Assembly (NCBI GenBank): GCA_947597925.1 | Contig: CANQFA010000012.1 | Coordinates: 1-38,288 of the forward strand | Source: an uncultured Clostridia bacterium | Lineage (GTDB): Bacteria; Bacillota; Clostridia; Christensenellales; Borkfalkiaceae | Length of the DNA: 38,288 nt | Direction of reading: 5' to 3' | Shown here: positions 28,032 through 35,949 of the stretch, piece by piece | Layout of the letters: each line of letters starts with the position of its first letter | Numbering within the stretch: position 1 is the stretch's first letter | Position numbers and translations under genes: made by a program | The notes under the pieces: model-generated | What the model saw: the letters and a program-made list of their open reading frames with translations, nothing else | The model's database searches: none | What the model was told of the DNA's origin: nothing

Positions 28032-30404
28032 ATGGACGAAGAAGAACGTCCGGAGAGCACCGGCGAAGAAGAGACAGACTCCAAAGAGGAAAAATCCATC
28101 TCTGCCGACCTCATCCGGGGACACATCAATACCATCATTCTCCGTGCGCTCTACGACGGCGACAAGTACGGCTACGCCATCATCGCCGAGATCGAACGCA
28201 AGAGCCACGGACAGTACACCCTCAAGCAGCCCTCCCTCTACAGCGCCCTCAAGCGCCTCGAGAAGGACGGCTATGTCACCTCCTACTGGGGCGGCTCCGT
28301 GGCGGGCGGCAGGAGAAAATATTTTTCCCTCACCGAGGAAGGAAGAGAGATCGCCGAGACCAATCAGGCGGAATGGGAATATTCCCGTACCGTCATCGAT
28401 TCGCTCATCTCGGACAAGGATTTCGACTTCAATAACCCCGCACCCACGGCGGTCAACATGCGCGTGCTGCGCAGCTCCACGTCCCGCGTCCCCTCCCGCG
28501 GCGGCGAAGACGACGAGCTCGACTACGAGCCCTCCTTCGACGACAGCGCCGAGGAGAGCCGCATCGCGGAGGAATATTCGGAGAAGAATGCCTCCCTTGA
28601 AGCGGAAAAGGCCGCGCTCGAGGCCGAAAAACAGCGCTTTGCCGAGGAGGTAGCCGCGCGCAACGCCGCCTACTTCACCGAGCGCGACTGGCGGGAACGC
28701 GAACTCGAGGCGCGCGAAAAGGCCCTCGAGGAGAGGCGCTCCGCCCTCCTTGCCGAGCATGCCGAGGCCGTCGCCCTCGCAGAGTCCCGCCGCGCCGAGG
28801 AATATGCCGACTTCGAGGAGGAAACGGCCCGCTTCGAAGAGCGCGTCCGCGACTTCGAGGAGCGCGAGGAGAGCTTCCGGAAGGAGCAGGAGGAGGCCGA
28901 GGACACCAAGCGGGTCGCCCTCGAAGAGGCCGAGCGCCGTGCCGCCCTCGAGGAGGAGCTCCTCTCCAAGAAGGCCGCCCTCGACGAGGAAGAGCTCGAG
29001 AGAAGAGCCGCCCTCGAGGCGGAGGAGGAAAATCGCCGCGCCGCCCTCGAAGAAGAGGAAAGCGAGCGCCGCCGCGCCCTCACCGCCGAGGAGACGACGA
29101 GAAGGACTGCCCTCGACGAGGAGGAGGCCGAAAGACGCCGCATCCTCGAGGACGAAGAGGCCGAGCGCCGTGCCGCCCTCGAGGAGGAAGAATCTTCCCG
29201 CCGTGCCGCGCTTGAAGAGGAACTTGCAGAGCGCATCGCCGCCATCGAAGCGCAGGAAGAGGCCCTCCGCCAAAGGAGCGAAGAGGAAGAAGCCGACGCC
29301 GAGAAGGAGGAAGAACTCCGCGAAAAGGCGGCCGCCCTCGAAGAAGAATACGCAAAGAAGCGGGATGAACTCGAGGAAGAATATGCCAAAAAGACGGAGG
29401 ACCTCGAGGACGAACTCGAGGAACTCAGACGGCGCAGCGAGGAGGAGAATGCGGGCAGGCTCCGCTTGGAGCAGGACCTCAAGGCGCGCGACGAAGAACT
29501 CGCCCGCCGCACCGCCCTCTTCGATGCCGACCGCGAGAGATATGCCGACACCATCCGCCAGCGCGAAGAGCTCATCGCAAAGGAGCGCCTCGCCCATGCG
29601 GCAGAACTCAACGATCAGGAGGCGCGCATCCGCCGCGAGCTCGATGCCGCCTACCGCGAACAGCTGAGGCAGATCACCCACCGCAACTATCTCGACCTCG
29701 TGAGCAATCCCCCTCAGCCCGCTCCCGAAAGCGGATATTCCTATTACGGGACCCCCGCTTACGCTCCCCCTCAGCCCGCTCCCGAGCCCGTGCCCACCCG
29801 CGAACGCGACTACCACGAAGTGCTCACCGATATCTGTGCGGGTGCGGCAAGCACGAGCGACCCCGCCCCCTCGGGCGCCACGGCACTCAGCGGCATGTCC
29901 TTCGATGACATCGACCGCCACGCCGTGCACGACGGTATCCCCGTCGTCACCGTGGGAGGACCCGCTCCCAAGCAGACGGACTATGCCGGCACCGTGCATC
30001 GCGGCAAGGCACTCTTCTTCTCCGCGGTCGTGGTCTTCTGCCTGTGCATCATCGAGGGCGTCATTGCGATGGCGATCGGAGGACAATTCGATCTCCCCGC
30101 CTTCTACCCCTACTTCATCTGGTTCAGCGGCCTCGCCCTCGTCCTCATCACGGGCCTTGCCTATGCCAACCGCTTCGGCGAACGCTCCATAAGGCGCAGG
30201 TCCTACCGGTCCCTCATCAATGCAGGCGTCATCTATGCCCTCGCCGTGATCGTGACCCTCATCGTGGCACTTGCACTGAACATGGGGATCTTCGAGAGCA
30301 TTCCCCTCCTCATGACCTATGTCATCGTCCCCATCGTCTACTTCTTCGGGATCGTGGTCTTCGGAGTCACCTACTTCTTCCTGACCCGCCCCGCAAGAGC
30401 ATAA
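28032..30404 (+). CDS. Membrane-tethered PadR-type regulator with giant charged helix
   Basis: A 790-residue protein of unusual design. Residues about 26-112 are a PadR-type winged helix (INTIILRALYDGDKYGYAI, QPSLYSALKRLEKDGYV, GGRRKYFSLTEEG). Residues about 176-553 are almost entirely Glu, Arg, Ala and Leu, with degenerate repeats of the form RRAALEEEE, predicting a very long coiled coil or single stable alpha helix. A Pro/Tyr-rich linker follows (about 560-600). Four hydrophobic helices close the protein (about 660-682, 690-712, 730-752, 757-784). The HTH should be cytoplasmic and tethered to the membrane. Ordinary PadR proteins have 110-190 residues. The ribosome site is AGGAGG, 5 nt before the ATG. 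It is divergent from the YkvI-like gene. Target and signal are unknown. Confidence 0.88.
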   Translation: MDEEERPESTGEEETDSKEEKSISADLIRGHINTIILRALYDGDKYGYAIIAEIERKSHGQYTLKQPSLYSALKRLEKDGYVTSYWGGSVAGGRRKYFSLTEEGREIAETNQAEWEYSRTVIDSLISDKDFDFNNPAPTAVNMRVLRSSTSRVPSRGGEDDELDYEPSFDDSAEESRIAEEYSEKNASLEAEKAALEAEKQRFAEEVAARNAAYFTERDWRERELEAREKALEERRSALLAEHAEAVALAESRRAEEYADFEEETARFEERVRDFEEREESFRKEQEEAEDTKRVALEEAERRAALEEELLSKKAALDEEELERRAALEAEEENRRAALEEEESERRRALTAEETTRRTALDEEEAERRRILEDEEAERRAALEEEESSRRAALEEELAERIAAIEAQEEALRQRSEEEEADAEKEEELREKAAALEEEYAKKRDELEEEYAKKTEDLEDELEELRRRSEEENAGRLRLEQDLKARDEELARRTALFDADRERYADTIRQREELIAKERLAHAAELNDQEARIRRELDAAYREQLRQITHRNYLDLVSNPPQPAPESGYSYYGTPAYAPPQPAPEPVPTRERDYHEVLTDICAGAASTSDPAPSGATALSGMSFDDIDRHAVHDGIPVVTVGGPAPKQTDYAGTVHRGKALFFSAVVVFCLCIIEGVIAMAIGGQFDLPAFYPYFIWFSGLALVLITGLAYANRFGERSIRRRSYRSLINAGVIYALAVIVTLIVALALNMGIFESIPLLMTYVIVPIVYFFGIVVFGVTYFFLTRPARA

Positions 30405-30415
30405 GAAACAAAATC

Positions 30416-30450
30416 AGCCCGTCGGAACTTCCCGACGGGCTCTTTTCTTA
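30416..30450 (+). terminator. Terminator of the PadR-type gene
   Basis: AGCCCGTCGG pairs with CCGACGGGCT around a 6-nt loop, followed by CTTTTCTT, 12 bp after the stop codon. Confidence 0.9.
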
Positions 30451-30464
30451 CTCAAAATGAAATG

Positions 30465-30488
30465 ACCCTCCGAGAAGGTTCGGAGGGT
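30465..30488 (-). terminator. Terminator of the rho operon
   Basis: ACCCTCCGA pairs with TCGGAGGGT around a 6-nt loop. On the minus strand it is followed by CATTTCATTTTG; on the plus strand by TGTTTTC, so it may work both ways between the convergent genes. Confidence 0.8.
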
Positions 30489-30509
30489 TGTTTTCGGGAA
30501 AATCGGCTT

Positions 30510-31943
30510 TTAGCTCTTATAGATGCGCATCCATTCGGGCAGGCGGTCGATGAACTCGGAGTTGTCCTCGGTGCGGCCGAGCATGTCGAGGATGCCCGGC
30601 GTATTGTCGAGGAAGCCGCGGTCGCGCAGACGGATGACCGCATCGAGCTCATCGGGTGCGAGCAGGAGCTCTTCCTTTCTCGTGCCCGAGCGGCGCAGGT
30701 CGATGGCGGGGAAGGTGCGTTTTTCGGCAAGTTCGCGCGAGAGGACGATGTCGCAGTTGCCCGTGCCCTTGAATTCCTCATAGACGACGTCATCCATGCG
30801 GCTGCCCGTGTCGACGAGCGCGGTCGCGAGGACGGTGAGGCTTCCCTGTTCGGCAAGGTTTCTCGCCGCGCCGAAGAAGCGCTTGGGCTCCAAGAATGCC
30901 GCTGCATCCAGACCGCCCGTGAGGATCTTGCCCGAGCCGGGACCCGCAAAGTTGTACGCGCGGGTGAGCTTGGTGATAGAGTCGAGCAGGACGACGACAT
31001 CCTTTCCGATCTCCACGAGGCGCTTTGCGCGCTCAATGGTGAGGGTCGCCGCGCGGATATGATGTTCGGGGCTCTCGTCGAAGGTGGAGTAGATGACTTC
31101 GGCGGAGGGCACGCTCGTGCGGAAGTCGGTGACCTCCTCGGGGCGCTCATCGATGAGCAGGACGAAGAGCTTGATGTCGGGATAGTTGGTGGTGATGGCG
31201 CTCGCGATGGACTTCAGGAGGGTCGTCTTGCCCGCCTTGGGAGGGGCGATGATGAGCCCGCGCTGGCCCTTTCCGATGGGCGTGAAGAAGTCGATGGCGC
31301 GCAGGGAGAGGTCATTTGACCCGCGGGAGAGCTCGATCTTCTCGCTGGGATAGACGGGTGTCAGAGAGTCGAAGGCGAGGCGGTTCTCATAGAGACCGAT
31401 ATCCACTCCGTTGACGGAGAGCACGCTGTCGATGGCGGGAGAATCATTCCGGACGCGGGGCTTGGTGGTGCACGTCACGAGGTCGCCCTGACGCAGGCGA
31501 AGTGCATGGATGGAAGCACCCGAGATGAAGACATCGGAGCCCGTGGTGGAGGGCTGGCAGTTCTCCGCGCGGAGGAAGCCGTAGCCCGAAGGGATGATCT
31601 CGAGCACGCCCATGGCGAGGCGGGCGGGAGAGTGCCCGATGCCCGCATGGACCTGCAGGTCGGAATCCGCTTCCGCGATCTCATCCGCTTCATGACGGAT
31701 CTGCTCGATCTGCGTGATGATGTTGGGGTCGACGTAGGTATCCTTTGCGGGAGCGCCGCGGTTGGAGCGGGGCGGCGGTTCCATGCGGCCGGTCATGATG
31801 TCGACCATGATCTTGATGAGATCGGGCTTGTGGATGTTCGTCGAGTTGCCGAGCCCGTACCTTCTTCCGATGATGCGGAGGGTGGGCAGAGGCAGGGTGT
31901 TGAGATATTCTGTCAGCTTCGTTTGAACCAATACAAGATCCAT
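30510..31943 (-). CDS. rho: Transcription termination factor Rho
   Basis: A 477-residue hexameric RNA helicase. The N-terminal helical domain carries an LPLPTLRIIGRRYGLG segment, then a cold-shock-like RNA-binding domain with EIIPSGYGFLRA, then the motor domain: Walker A APPKAGKTTLLKSIA, Walker B region VVVLLDSITKLTRAYN, the Q-loop and R-loop near PGSGKILTGGLD. The N-terminal insertion is short. ATG 31943 has AAGGA 10 nt upstream. It is the third gene of an operon with a DUF1934 gene and an MBL-fold hydrolase, 6 bp after the latter. In the window several genes do have intrinsic terminators. Confidence 0.97.
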   Translation of the reverse strand: MDLVLVQTKLTEYLNTLPLPTLRIIGRRYGLGNSTNIHKPDLIKIMVDIMTGRMEPPPRSNRGAPAKDTYVDPNIITQIEQIRHEADEIAEADSDLQVHAGIGHSPARLAMGVLEIIPSGYGFLRAENCQPSTTGSDVFISGASIHALRLRQGDLVTCTTKPRVRNDSPAIDSVLSVNGVDIGLYENRLAFDSLTPVYPSEKIELSRGSNDLSLRAIDFFTPIGKGQRGLIIAPPKAGKTTLLKSIASAITTNYPDIKLFVLLIDERPEEVTDFRTSVPSAEVIYSTFDESPEHHIRAATLTIERAKRLVEIGKDVVVLLDSITKLTRAYNFAGPGSGKILTGGLDAAAFLEPKRFFGAARNLAEQGSLTVLATALVDTGSRMDDVVYEEFKGTGNCDIVLSRELAEKRTFPAIDLRRSGTRKEELLLAPDELDAVIRLRDRGFLDNTPGILDMLGRTEDNSEFIDRLPEWMRIYKS

Positions 31944-31949
31944 AATGTT

Positions 31950-32591
31950 TTATTCCTTTCGCATTATATAAATTTGCAGAAATGCCTGTTTGAAAGAGGA
32001 CGCATGAAACTCCAGCGAAGTGCCCGCGCGGCGGATGATGTGCGGCGGGAAGAGCTTCGTGAAGTCATCGATGGGCCCGACGTCGATCGTGAGCCCGGGC
32101 GTCCTGTAGTGCATGGGGATGACCGCGGCGGGAGAGAGCGCATCGACGTATTCCTTCGCGCCCGCGGCATCTACCGTATAATTCCCCCCTACGGGGATAC
32201 AGAGAATGTCGACGTGTCCGAGCTCCTCGACGATGGAGGGAGCGAAGGGCTCGCCGATGTCCCCCATGTGCACGAGGACGAGGCCGTCGGCCTCCATGCG
32301 GAAGACGAGATCTTCTCCCCGCTTCTTCCCCTGCACATCGTCGTGAAAGTGGCGGAAACTCTCCAGCTTCACGTCGCCGAACTCGAGCTTTCCCGCGCGG
32401 TCGAAGACTGCGGGACTTCCCCCCACCGCGGCGACACGATTGTGGTCGAAGTGGCCGTGGCTCACCGTGACGAGGTCTGCGGTGACATAGGGAAAGGGAA
32501 ATCCGACCCCGCCGTACGGGTCGGTGACGATGCGCGTTCCTCCGTCGGTCGTGAGGAGAAAACTCGAATGTCCGAGATAGCGTATCTTCAC
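31950..32591 (-). CDS. MBL-fold metal-dependent hydrolase (UlaG-like)
   Basis: A 213-residue metallo-beta-lactamase-fold protein. It starts KIRYLGHSSFLL, a beta-strand typical of the UlaG/UPF0173 group, and has the metal motif SHGHFDHN (H-x-H-x-D-H) near residue 44, a later HMGDIGEP and IPMHYRTPG for the remaining ligands. It is expected to be a cytoplasmic metal-dependent hydrolase; the substrate is unknown. Its ATG overlaps the TGA of the DUF1934 gene by 4 nt, and it ends 6 bp before rho. Confidence 0.9.
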   Translation of the reverse strand: MKIRYLGHSSFLLTTDGGTRIVTDPYGGVGFPFPYVTADLVTVSHGHFDHNRVAAVGGSPAVFDRAGKLEFGDVKLESFRHFHDDVQGKKRGEDLVFRMEADGLVLVHMGDIGEPFAPSIVEELGHVDILCIPVGGNYTVDAAGAKEYVDALSPAAVIPMHYRTPGLTIDVGPIDDFTKLFPPHIIRRAGTSLEFHASSFKQAFLQIYIMRKE

Positions 32592-32980
32592 AGCTCCGCT
32601 CCTTCACGGACGGTCAGAGCGAGCTCGACGCGGCGCCTTCCGTCCGTAAAAATCATATCATAGACAAGGGAGAGAAAAAACCCGTCCTCTGTCTCCATAA
32701 GTTGTAAGGCGTGGGTGTACAGCCTGCAAGTTCCCGAGAAGGAAGAGGCAGCAAACTTCATCTCCGTCTCTTCGCCCGGGGCGAATGCCGCCTCGAGCCC
32801 GAGGCTCCCCTCCCGCGACATCGTGACGCGTCTTCCGTCCGCCCCGAGCTCGGCCGCATCGCCCTCCACGGAGTACCGAAGGAGGAACTCTCCTCCCCGC
32901 TTCTCGTACCTTCCCGCCTCATCGTGAAGGGTGCGGGTGCCGTCCGTAAAGGTCTCAAAATGCGCCGTGCACATTCTCAT
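32588..32980 (-). CDS. DUF1934 (YwiB-like) beta-barrel protein
   Basis: A 130-residue protein matching the DUF1934/YwiB pattern: FETFTDGTRTLHDEAGRYEKRG, then GGEFLLRYSVE, and a C-terminal half with LQLMETEDGFFLSLVYDM. Known members have a calycin-like barrel and no established function. It has two candidate ATGs, 32980 and 32974. The predicted transcription start coincides with ATG 32980 and no Shine-Dalgarno sequence exists upstream, so the mRNA looks leaderless. It opens the DUF1934-MBL-rho operon with 4-nt overlap to the next gene. Confidence 0.78.
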   Translation of the reverse strand: MRMCTAHFETFTDGTRTLHDEAGRYEKRGGEFLLRYSVEGDAAELGADGRRVTMSREGSLGLEAAFAPGEETEMKFAASSFSGTCRLYTHALQLMETEDGFFLSLVYDMIFTDGRRRVELALTVREGAEL

Positions 32981-32986
32981 AAGTAA

Positions 32987-33015
32987 ATTATACTACTTTC
33001 ACGGTAGTTTGTAAA
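32987..33015 (-). promoter_or_regulatory. Promoter of the DUF1934-MBL-rho operon
   Basis: Minus strand TTTACA (33010-33015), 17-bp spacer, TATAAT (32987-32992). The expected start point, 7 nt further, is position 32980, the A of the first ATG. Confidence 0.88.
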
Positions 33016-33041
33016 TCATTTTTCGCAGGTAATTTTTAATC

Positions 33042-33054
33042 TGTTAATTTAACA
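33042..33054. promoter_or_regulatory. Palindrome TGTTAATTTAACA
   Basis: A perfect 13-bp palindrome (6-bp arms around one T) in the AT-rich gap between the divergent DUF1934 and PepSY genes, 27 bp upstream of the rho-operon -35. It may be an operator; the rest of the 281-bp gap is AT-rich without a gene. Confidence 0.4.
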
Positions 33055-33200
33055 AGATTATAAGGCTTTTATGAAAAAAAATCACATTTATTTTTTTCGA
33101 CGAAGGCTTAAACGGCCCGCTAATTGCCCGAAAAGGCCCCTTTTCCGCACTTTTCGCCCATTTCGGTCCGCGGAAAAAATTTTTACGATTTCCCCGTCTT

Positions 33201-33233
33201 TTTAATGCAGCTTTAATTTTCGTGGGGTAGAAT
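33201..33233 (+). promoter_or_regulatory. Promoter of the PepSY gene with 11-bp-period direct repeat
   Basis: A -10 TAGAAT (33228-33233) has no good -35. In its place are two direct copies of TTTAAT (33201-33206 and 33212-33217), 11 bp apart from start to start. This is the layout of activator sites for OmpR/PhoB-family regulators, and such a regulator is encoded downstream. Confidence 0.55.
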
Positions 33234-33261
33234 GGTCTCAAAATCAAAGGAGGACACAACC

Positions 33262-35181
33262 ATGAAGAGACGTATTTTGAAAATGATCGGGATCGCGGCG
33301 GGCATCGCCCTTTCCCTCTCGGCCTTTGCGGCCTGCAACCCGAATAGCGACATCCGCGTCGTGCACTATGATGACAGCGTGGTGCGGGCATTCCGCGCCG
33401 TCGCCCCCGCGGAAGACCTCATCAGCCAGACCGCTACGGCGGACGGCAACGCATACCGCGTGACCGTGATCACTTCCTCGACGGTATCCGAGTACCGCTT
33501 CGACGCCAACTTTGCGGCGGAGGCCCCCACGATCATCGTCGGAGGCGCAGCGAATGTTGCCCTGACCGCAGCGGCGGAACCCCTCTCCGACCCCGAACGG
33601 GTCTATGAAAAGGCGCTCGAGCTCTCGGGCGTTTCGAGGACGGAAGTCATGGGCTTCGACTTCGACCGCACGACCTATATGGATCGGGCCGTCTTCAAGG
33701 CGGAGATCGAGGACGCCGCGGCGGAGTACACCTATATCTTCGACGCCGCCGACCTCACTCTCCTCGCGAGCAAGACGGAGCTTCGGGCAGTCTCGCCCCA
33801 GACGGGCTCCTCCTATCTCGGAGAAGAGACGGCGAAGACGATCGCCCTCGATGCCGCATACGTCGAGGAAAAGGACGCAGGCGGGCTCACGGTAAGGCTC
33901 CAACCCGAGAACGGCACCATGCTCTATACGGTGCGCTTCACCGCCGCGGGCTTCCTCTATACCGTAGAGATCGATGCGGTCAACGGGAAGATTCTGAAGT
34001 TCTCGAAGTGCATCGCCGATGAAGAAGTCTCCTATCCCGAGATCCCCCACATCCTCACCGAGGAGGAGGCCAAGGCGGCAGCCCTTGCCTTCGCCTTCCC
34101 CGAGGGCGGAAAGGAGGTGCGCTTCGGCAAGTTCAAGCTCGACTACGAGGACGGCATCTTCGTCTATGAGGTGGAGTTCACCGCAGACGGCACGGAGTAT
34201 GAATTTGAGATCTCCGCTGCGGACGGCACCCTCCTCGACGCTGAGATCGAGCCCGCCGAAGAGGTCCCGCAGGGCAGCTACCTCACCCGCGAAGAGGCCA
34301 TCGAGGCCGTCCGCAAGGTCGCAGGACAGGACGCCTTTATCCTCGAAGTGGACATCGAGCGGGACACCCGCGGCGGCAAGAAGGTCTATTACTATGAGAT
34401 AGAGGTGCGCGCAGGCGGGCGCGAGGCGGAGTACTTTGTCGACGCCGTCACGGGCGAAGTGACCCTTAACGAGGGATACACGGGAAATCCCGCCAACCCC
34501 GCGCCCACCCTCACCGAAGAGGACGCCCTCAAGATCGCCCTCGCGGACTTCGGTCTCACCGAGGAGGGACTCACGAAGCGCATCAAGCTCGAGATGGAGG
34601 ACGGCAGGCTCTGCTATGAGATCAAGCTCTATGCGGACGGCGTGGAGTACGAGATGACCATCGACGCCCACAGCGGCGCCGTCTACGAGCGGGAGATCGA
34701 CCGCGAACACGAGTCGGAGGTCCCCACCGGGCCCGATGCGGCGAACTACATCACCCGCGAGCGCGCCATCGATGCGGTCAAGGCATACTTTGCGGACAAG
34801 GGCAAGACGGCCGAGATCAAGGACGTCGAGTGGGAAGACCGCGGCAGCGGCGCCTCCAAGAGCTACTTCTATGAAGTCGAGGCCATGGTCGACGGCAGAG
34901 AATATGAGTGCTACGTCGATGCCGTCACGGCGGCCGTCACTGTGAAGGGAGAGCTCATGGGGAGCGGCAAGCAGGTGATCGGCGAAGAGCGGGCGCTCGC
35001 CATCGCCCTCGAGCGGTACAGCCTCACGAAGAATGAAGTGCGCATCGAAAAGGTCAAGCTTGAGGAGGACGACGGCATCCTCATCTACGAGGTGGAGTTC
35101 AAGGTCAAGGACCTCGAGTACAGCTTCGAGATCGACGCCGAGACGGGCGAGATCCTCGAGTATGACATTTCGTTTGATTAA
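33262..35181 (+). CDS. Lipoprotein with seven PepSY-like repeats
   Basis: A 639-residue exported protein: a Lys/Arg-rich start, a hydrophobic core and a FAAC lipobox near residue 24, which suggests lipoprotein anchoring. It is followed by seven PepSY-type repeats of about 65-77 residues beginning near residues 111, 186, 266, 341, 417, 497 and 574. Each starts with a helix such as LTEEEAKAAAL and ends with a YEVEF..DGTEYEFEIDA..GTIL hairpin. PepSY domains are known from peptidase propeptides and cell-envelope proteins and are thought to inhibit or sense. ATG 33262 has AAAGGAGG 9 nt upstream; ten further codons upstream are excluded. The following response regulator and kinase suggest it is their sensor partner or target. 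Confidence 0.87.
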   Translation: MKRRILKMIGIAAGIALSLSAFAACNPNSDIRVVHYDDSVVRAFRAVAPAEDLISQTATADGNAYRVTVITSSTVSEYRFDANFAAEAPTIIVGGAANVALTAAAEPLSDPERVYEKALELSGVSRTEVMGFDFDRTTYMDRAVFKAEIEDAAAEYTYIFDAADLTLLASKTELRAVSPQTGSSYLGEETAKTIALDAAYVEEKDAGGLTVRLQPENGTMLYTVRFTAAGFLYTVEIDAVNGKILKFSKCIADEEVSYPEIPHILTEEEAKAAALAFAFPEGGKEVRFGKFKLDYEDGIFVYEVEFTADGTEYEFEISAADGTLLDAEIEPAEEVPQGSYLTREEAIEAVRKVAGQDAFILEVDIERDTRGGKKVYYYEIEVRAGGREAEYFVDAVTGEVTLNEGYTGNPANPAPTLTEEDALKIALADFGLTEEGLTKRIKLEMEDGRLCYEIKLYADGVEYEMTIDAHSGAVYEREIDREHESEVPTGPDAANYITRERAIDAVKAYFADKGKTAEIKDVEWEDRGSGASKSYFYEVEAMVDGREYECYVDAVTAAVTVKGELMGSGKQVIGEERALAIALERYSLTKNEVRIEKVKLEEDDGILIYEVEFKVKDLEYSFEIDAETGEILEYDISFD

Positions 35182-35202
35182 ATTTCCGGAACGTGCTATA
35201 AT
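35174..35202 (+). promoter_or_regulatory. Promoter of the two-component system
   Basis: TTGATT (35174-35179) overlapping the PepSY stop codon, 17-bp spacer, TATAAT (35197-35202). The regulator and kinase can therefore be expressed apart from the lipoprotein. Confidence 0.78.
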
Positions 35203-35219
35203 CGTTAAGGACCGAAAGA

Positions 35220-35268
35220 GCTTGCGGGCGGAGCGATCTGTCCGCAAGCCGCGCCTTATTCCCGGCGC
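35220..35268 (+). promoter_or_regulatory. Two stem-loops in the leader of the response regulator
   Basis: GCTTGCGG/CCGCAAGC (35220-35249) and GCGCC/GGCGC (35251-35268) lie in the roughly 72-nt leader just before AAGGAG and ATG 35281. They could protect the message or limit ribosome access; no T-tract follows, so they are not terminators. Confidence 0.45.
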
Positions 35269-35280
35269 AAAGGAGCGCAT

Positions 35281-35949
35281 ATGAAGATCCTCATCCTCGA
35301 AGACGACGAAAATCTCCGCGCGGTGCTCGCAAAGCGGCTCACCGCAAGCGGCTTTACCGTGGACAGTGCCGAGGACGGCGAAGAGGGCCTCGCCTATCTC
35401 GCGGCAGGCAGCTACGACGCCGTCATCTCCGATATCATGATGCCCGTGATGGACGGCCTCCGATTCCTCACCGCCGTCCGCGCAAAAAAGATCGACGTCC
35501 CCGTCATCCTCCTCACCGCCCTCGACGGAAACGGTGATATCGTCAAGGGGCTCGACATGGGCGCCGACGACTACATCGTCAAGCCCTTCGAGTTCTCCGA
35601 GCTCCTCGCCCGCATCCGCCTCGTCACGAGAAGGCACGCGGGACTGCGGGAAAATACCCTGACGGCGGGAGACCTCACCCTCGACCTCGGCAGCCGCACG
35701 GCCGCGCGGGGCGGGAAGTCCATCGAGCTCTCGGCGAAGGAATTTGACCTCATGGCCCTTCTGGTGCGCAATAAGGGCATCGTCATGACGCGGGAGCGCA
35801 TCTGTGACAGGCTGTACGGCGCGGACGAGGCCATCGGCTCCAATGCGGTGGACGTGTACATCCGCTATCTGCGCAAGAAAATAGACGACGGCTTCGATAC
35901 AAAGCTCATCCACACCGTGCGCGGCGTGGGATATGTGGTGAAAGAATGA
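35281..35949 (+). CDS. OmpR-family response regulator
   Basis: A 222-residue two-domain regulator. The receiver domain has the acidic pair EDDE near the start, the phospho-acceptor Asp51 in VISDIMMPVMDG, the Thr in LLTALD and the Lys in DDYIVKPFEFSE. The C-terminal winged helix (about 125-220) contains LSAKEFDLMALLVRNKG and AVDVYIRYLRKKID, then HTVRGVGYVV, as in OmpR/PhoB regulators. Such proteins bind direct repeats with 11-bp period, as seen at 33201-33217. AAGGAG is 5-6 nt before the ATG. Its stop overlaps the kinase start. Confidence 0.97.
   Translation: MKILILEDDENLRAVLAKRLTASGFTVDSAEDGEEGLAYLAAGSYDAVISDIMMPVMDGLRFLTAVRAKKIDVPVILLTALDGNGDIVKGLDMGADDYIVKPFEFSELLARIRLVTRRHAGLRENTLTAGDLTLDLGSRTAARGGKSIELSAKEFDLMALLVRNKGIVMTRERICDRLYGADEAIGSNAVDVYIRYLRKKIDDGFDTKLIHTVRGVGYVVKE

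Noticed and set aside
28670..29611. Ser/Arg-rich minus-strand frame opposite the long helix of the PadR-type protein
   Set aside because: It is simply the reverse of GAG/GCC-rich repeats; the plus strand carries promoter, ribosome site and domains.
33244..35913. 889-codon minus-strand open frame opposite the PepSY lipoprotein and response regulator
   Set aside because: The plus-strand genes have a signal peptide, repeats and catalytic motifs; the minus frame has none of these.
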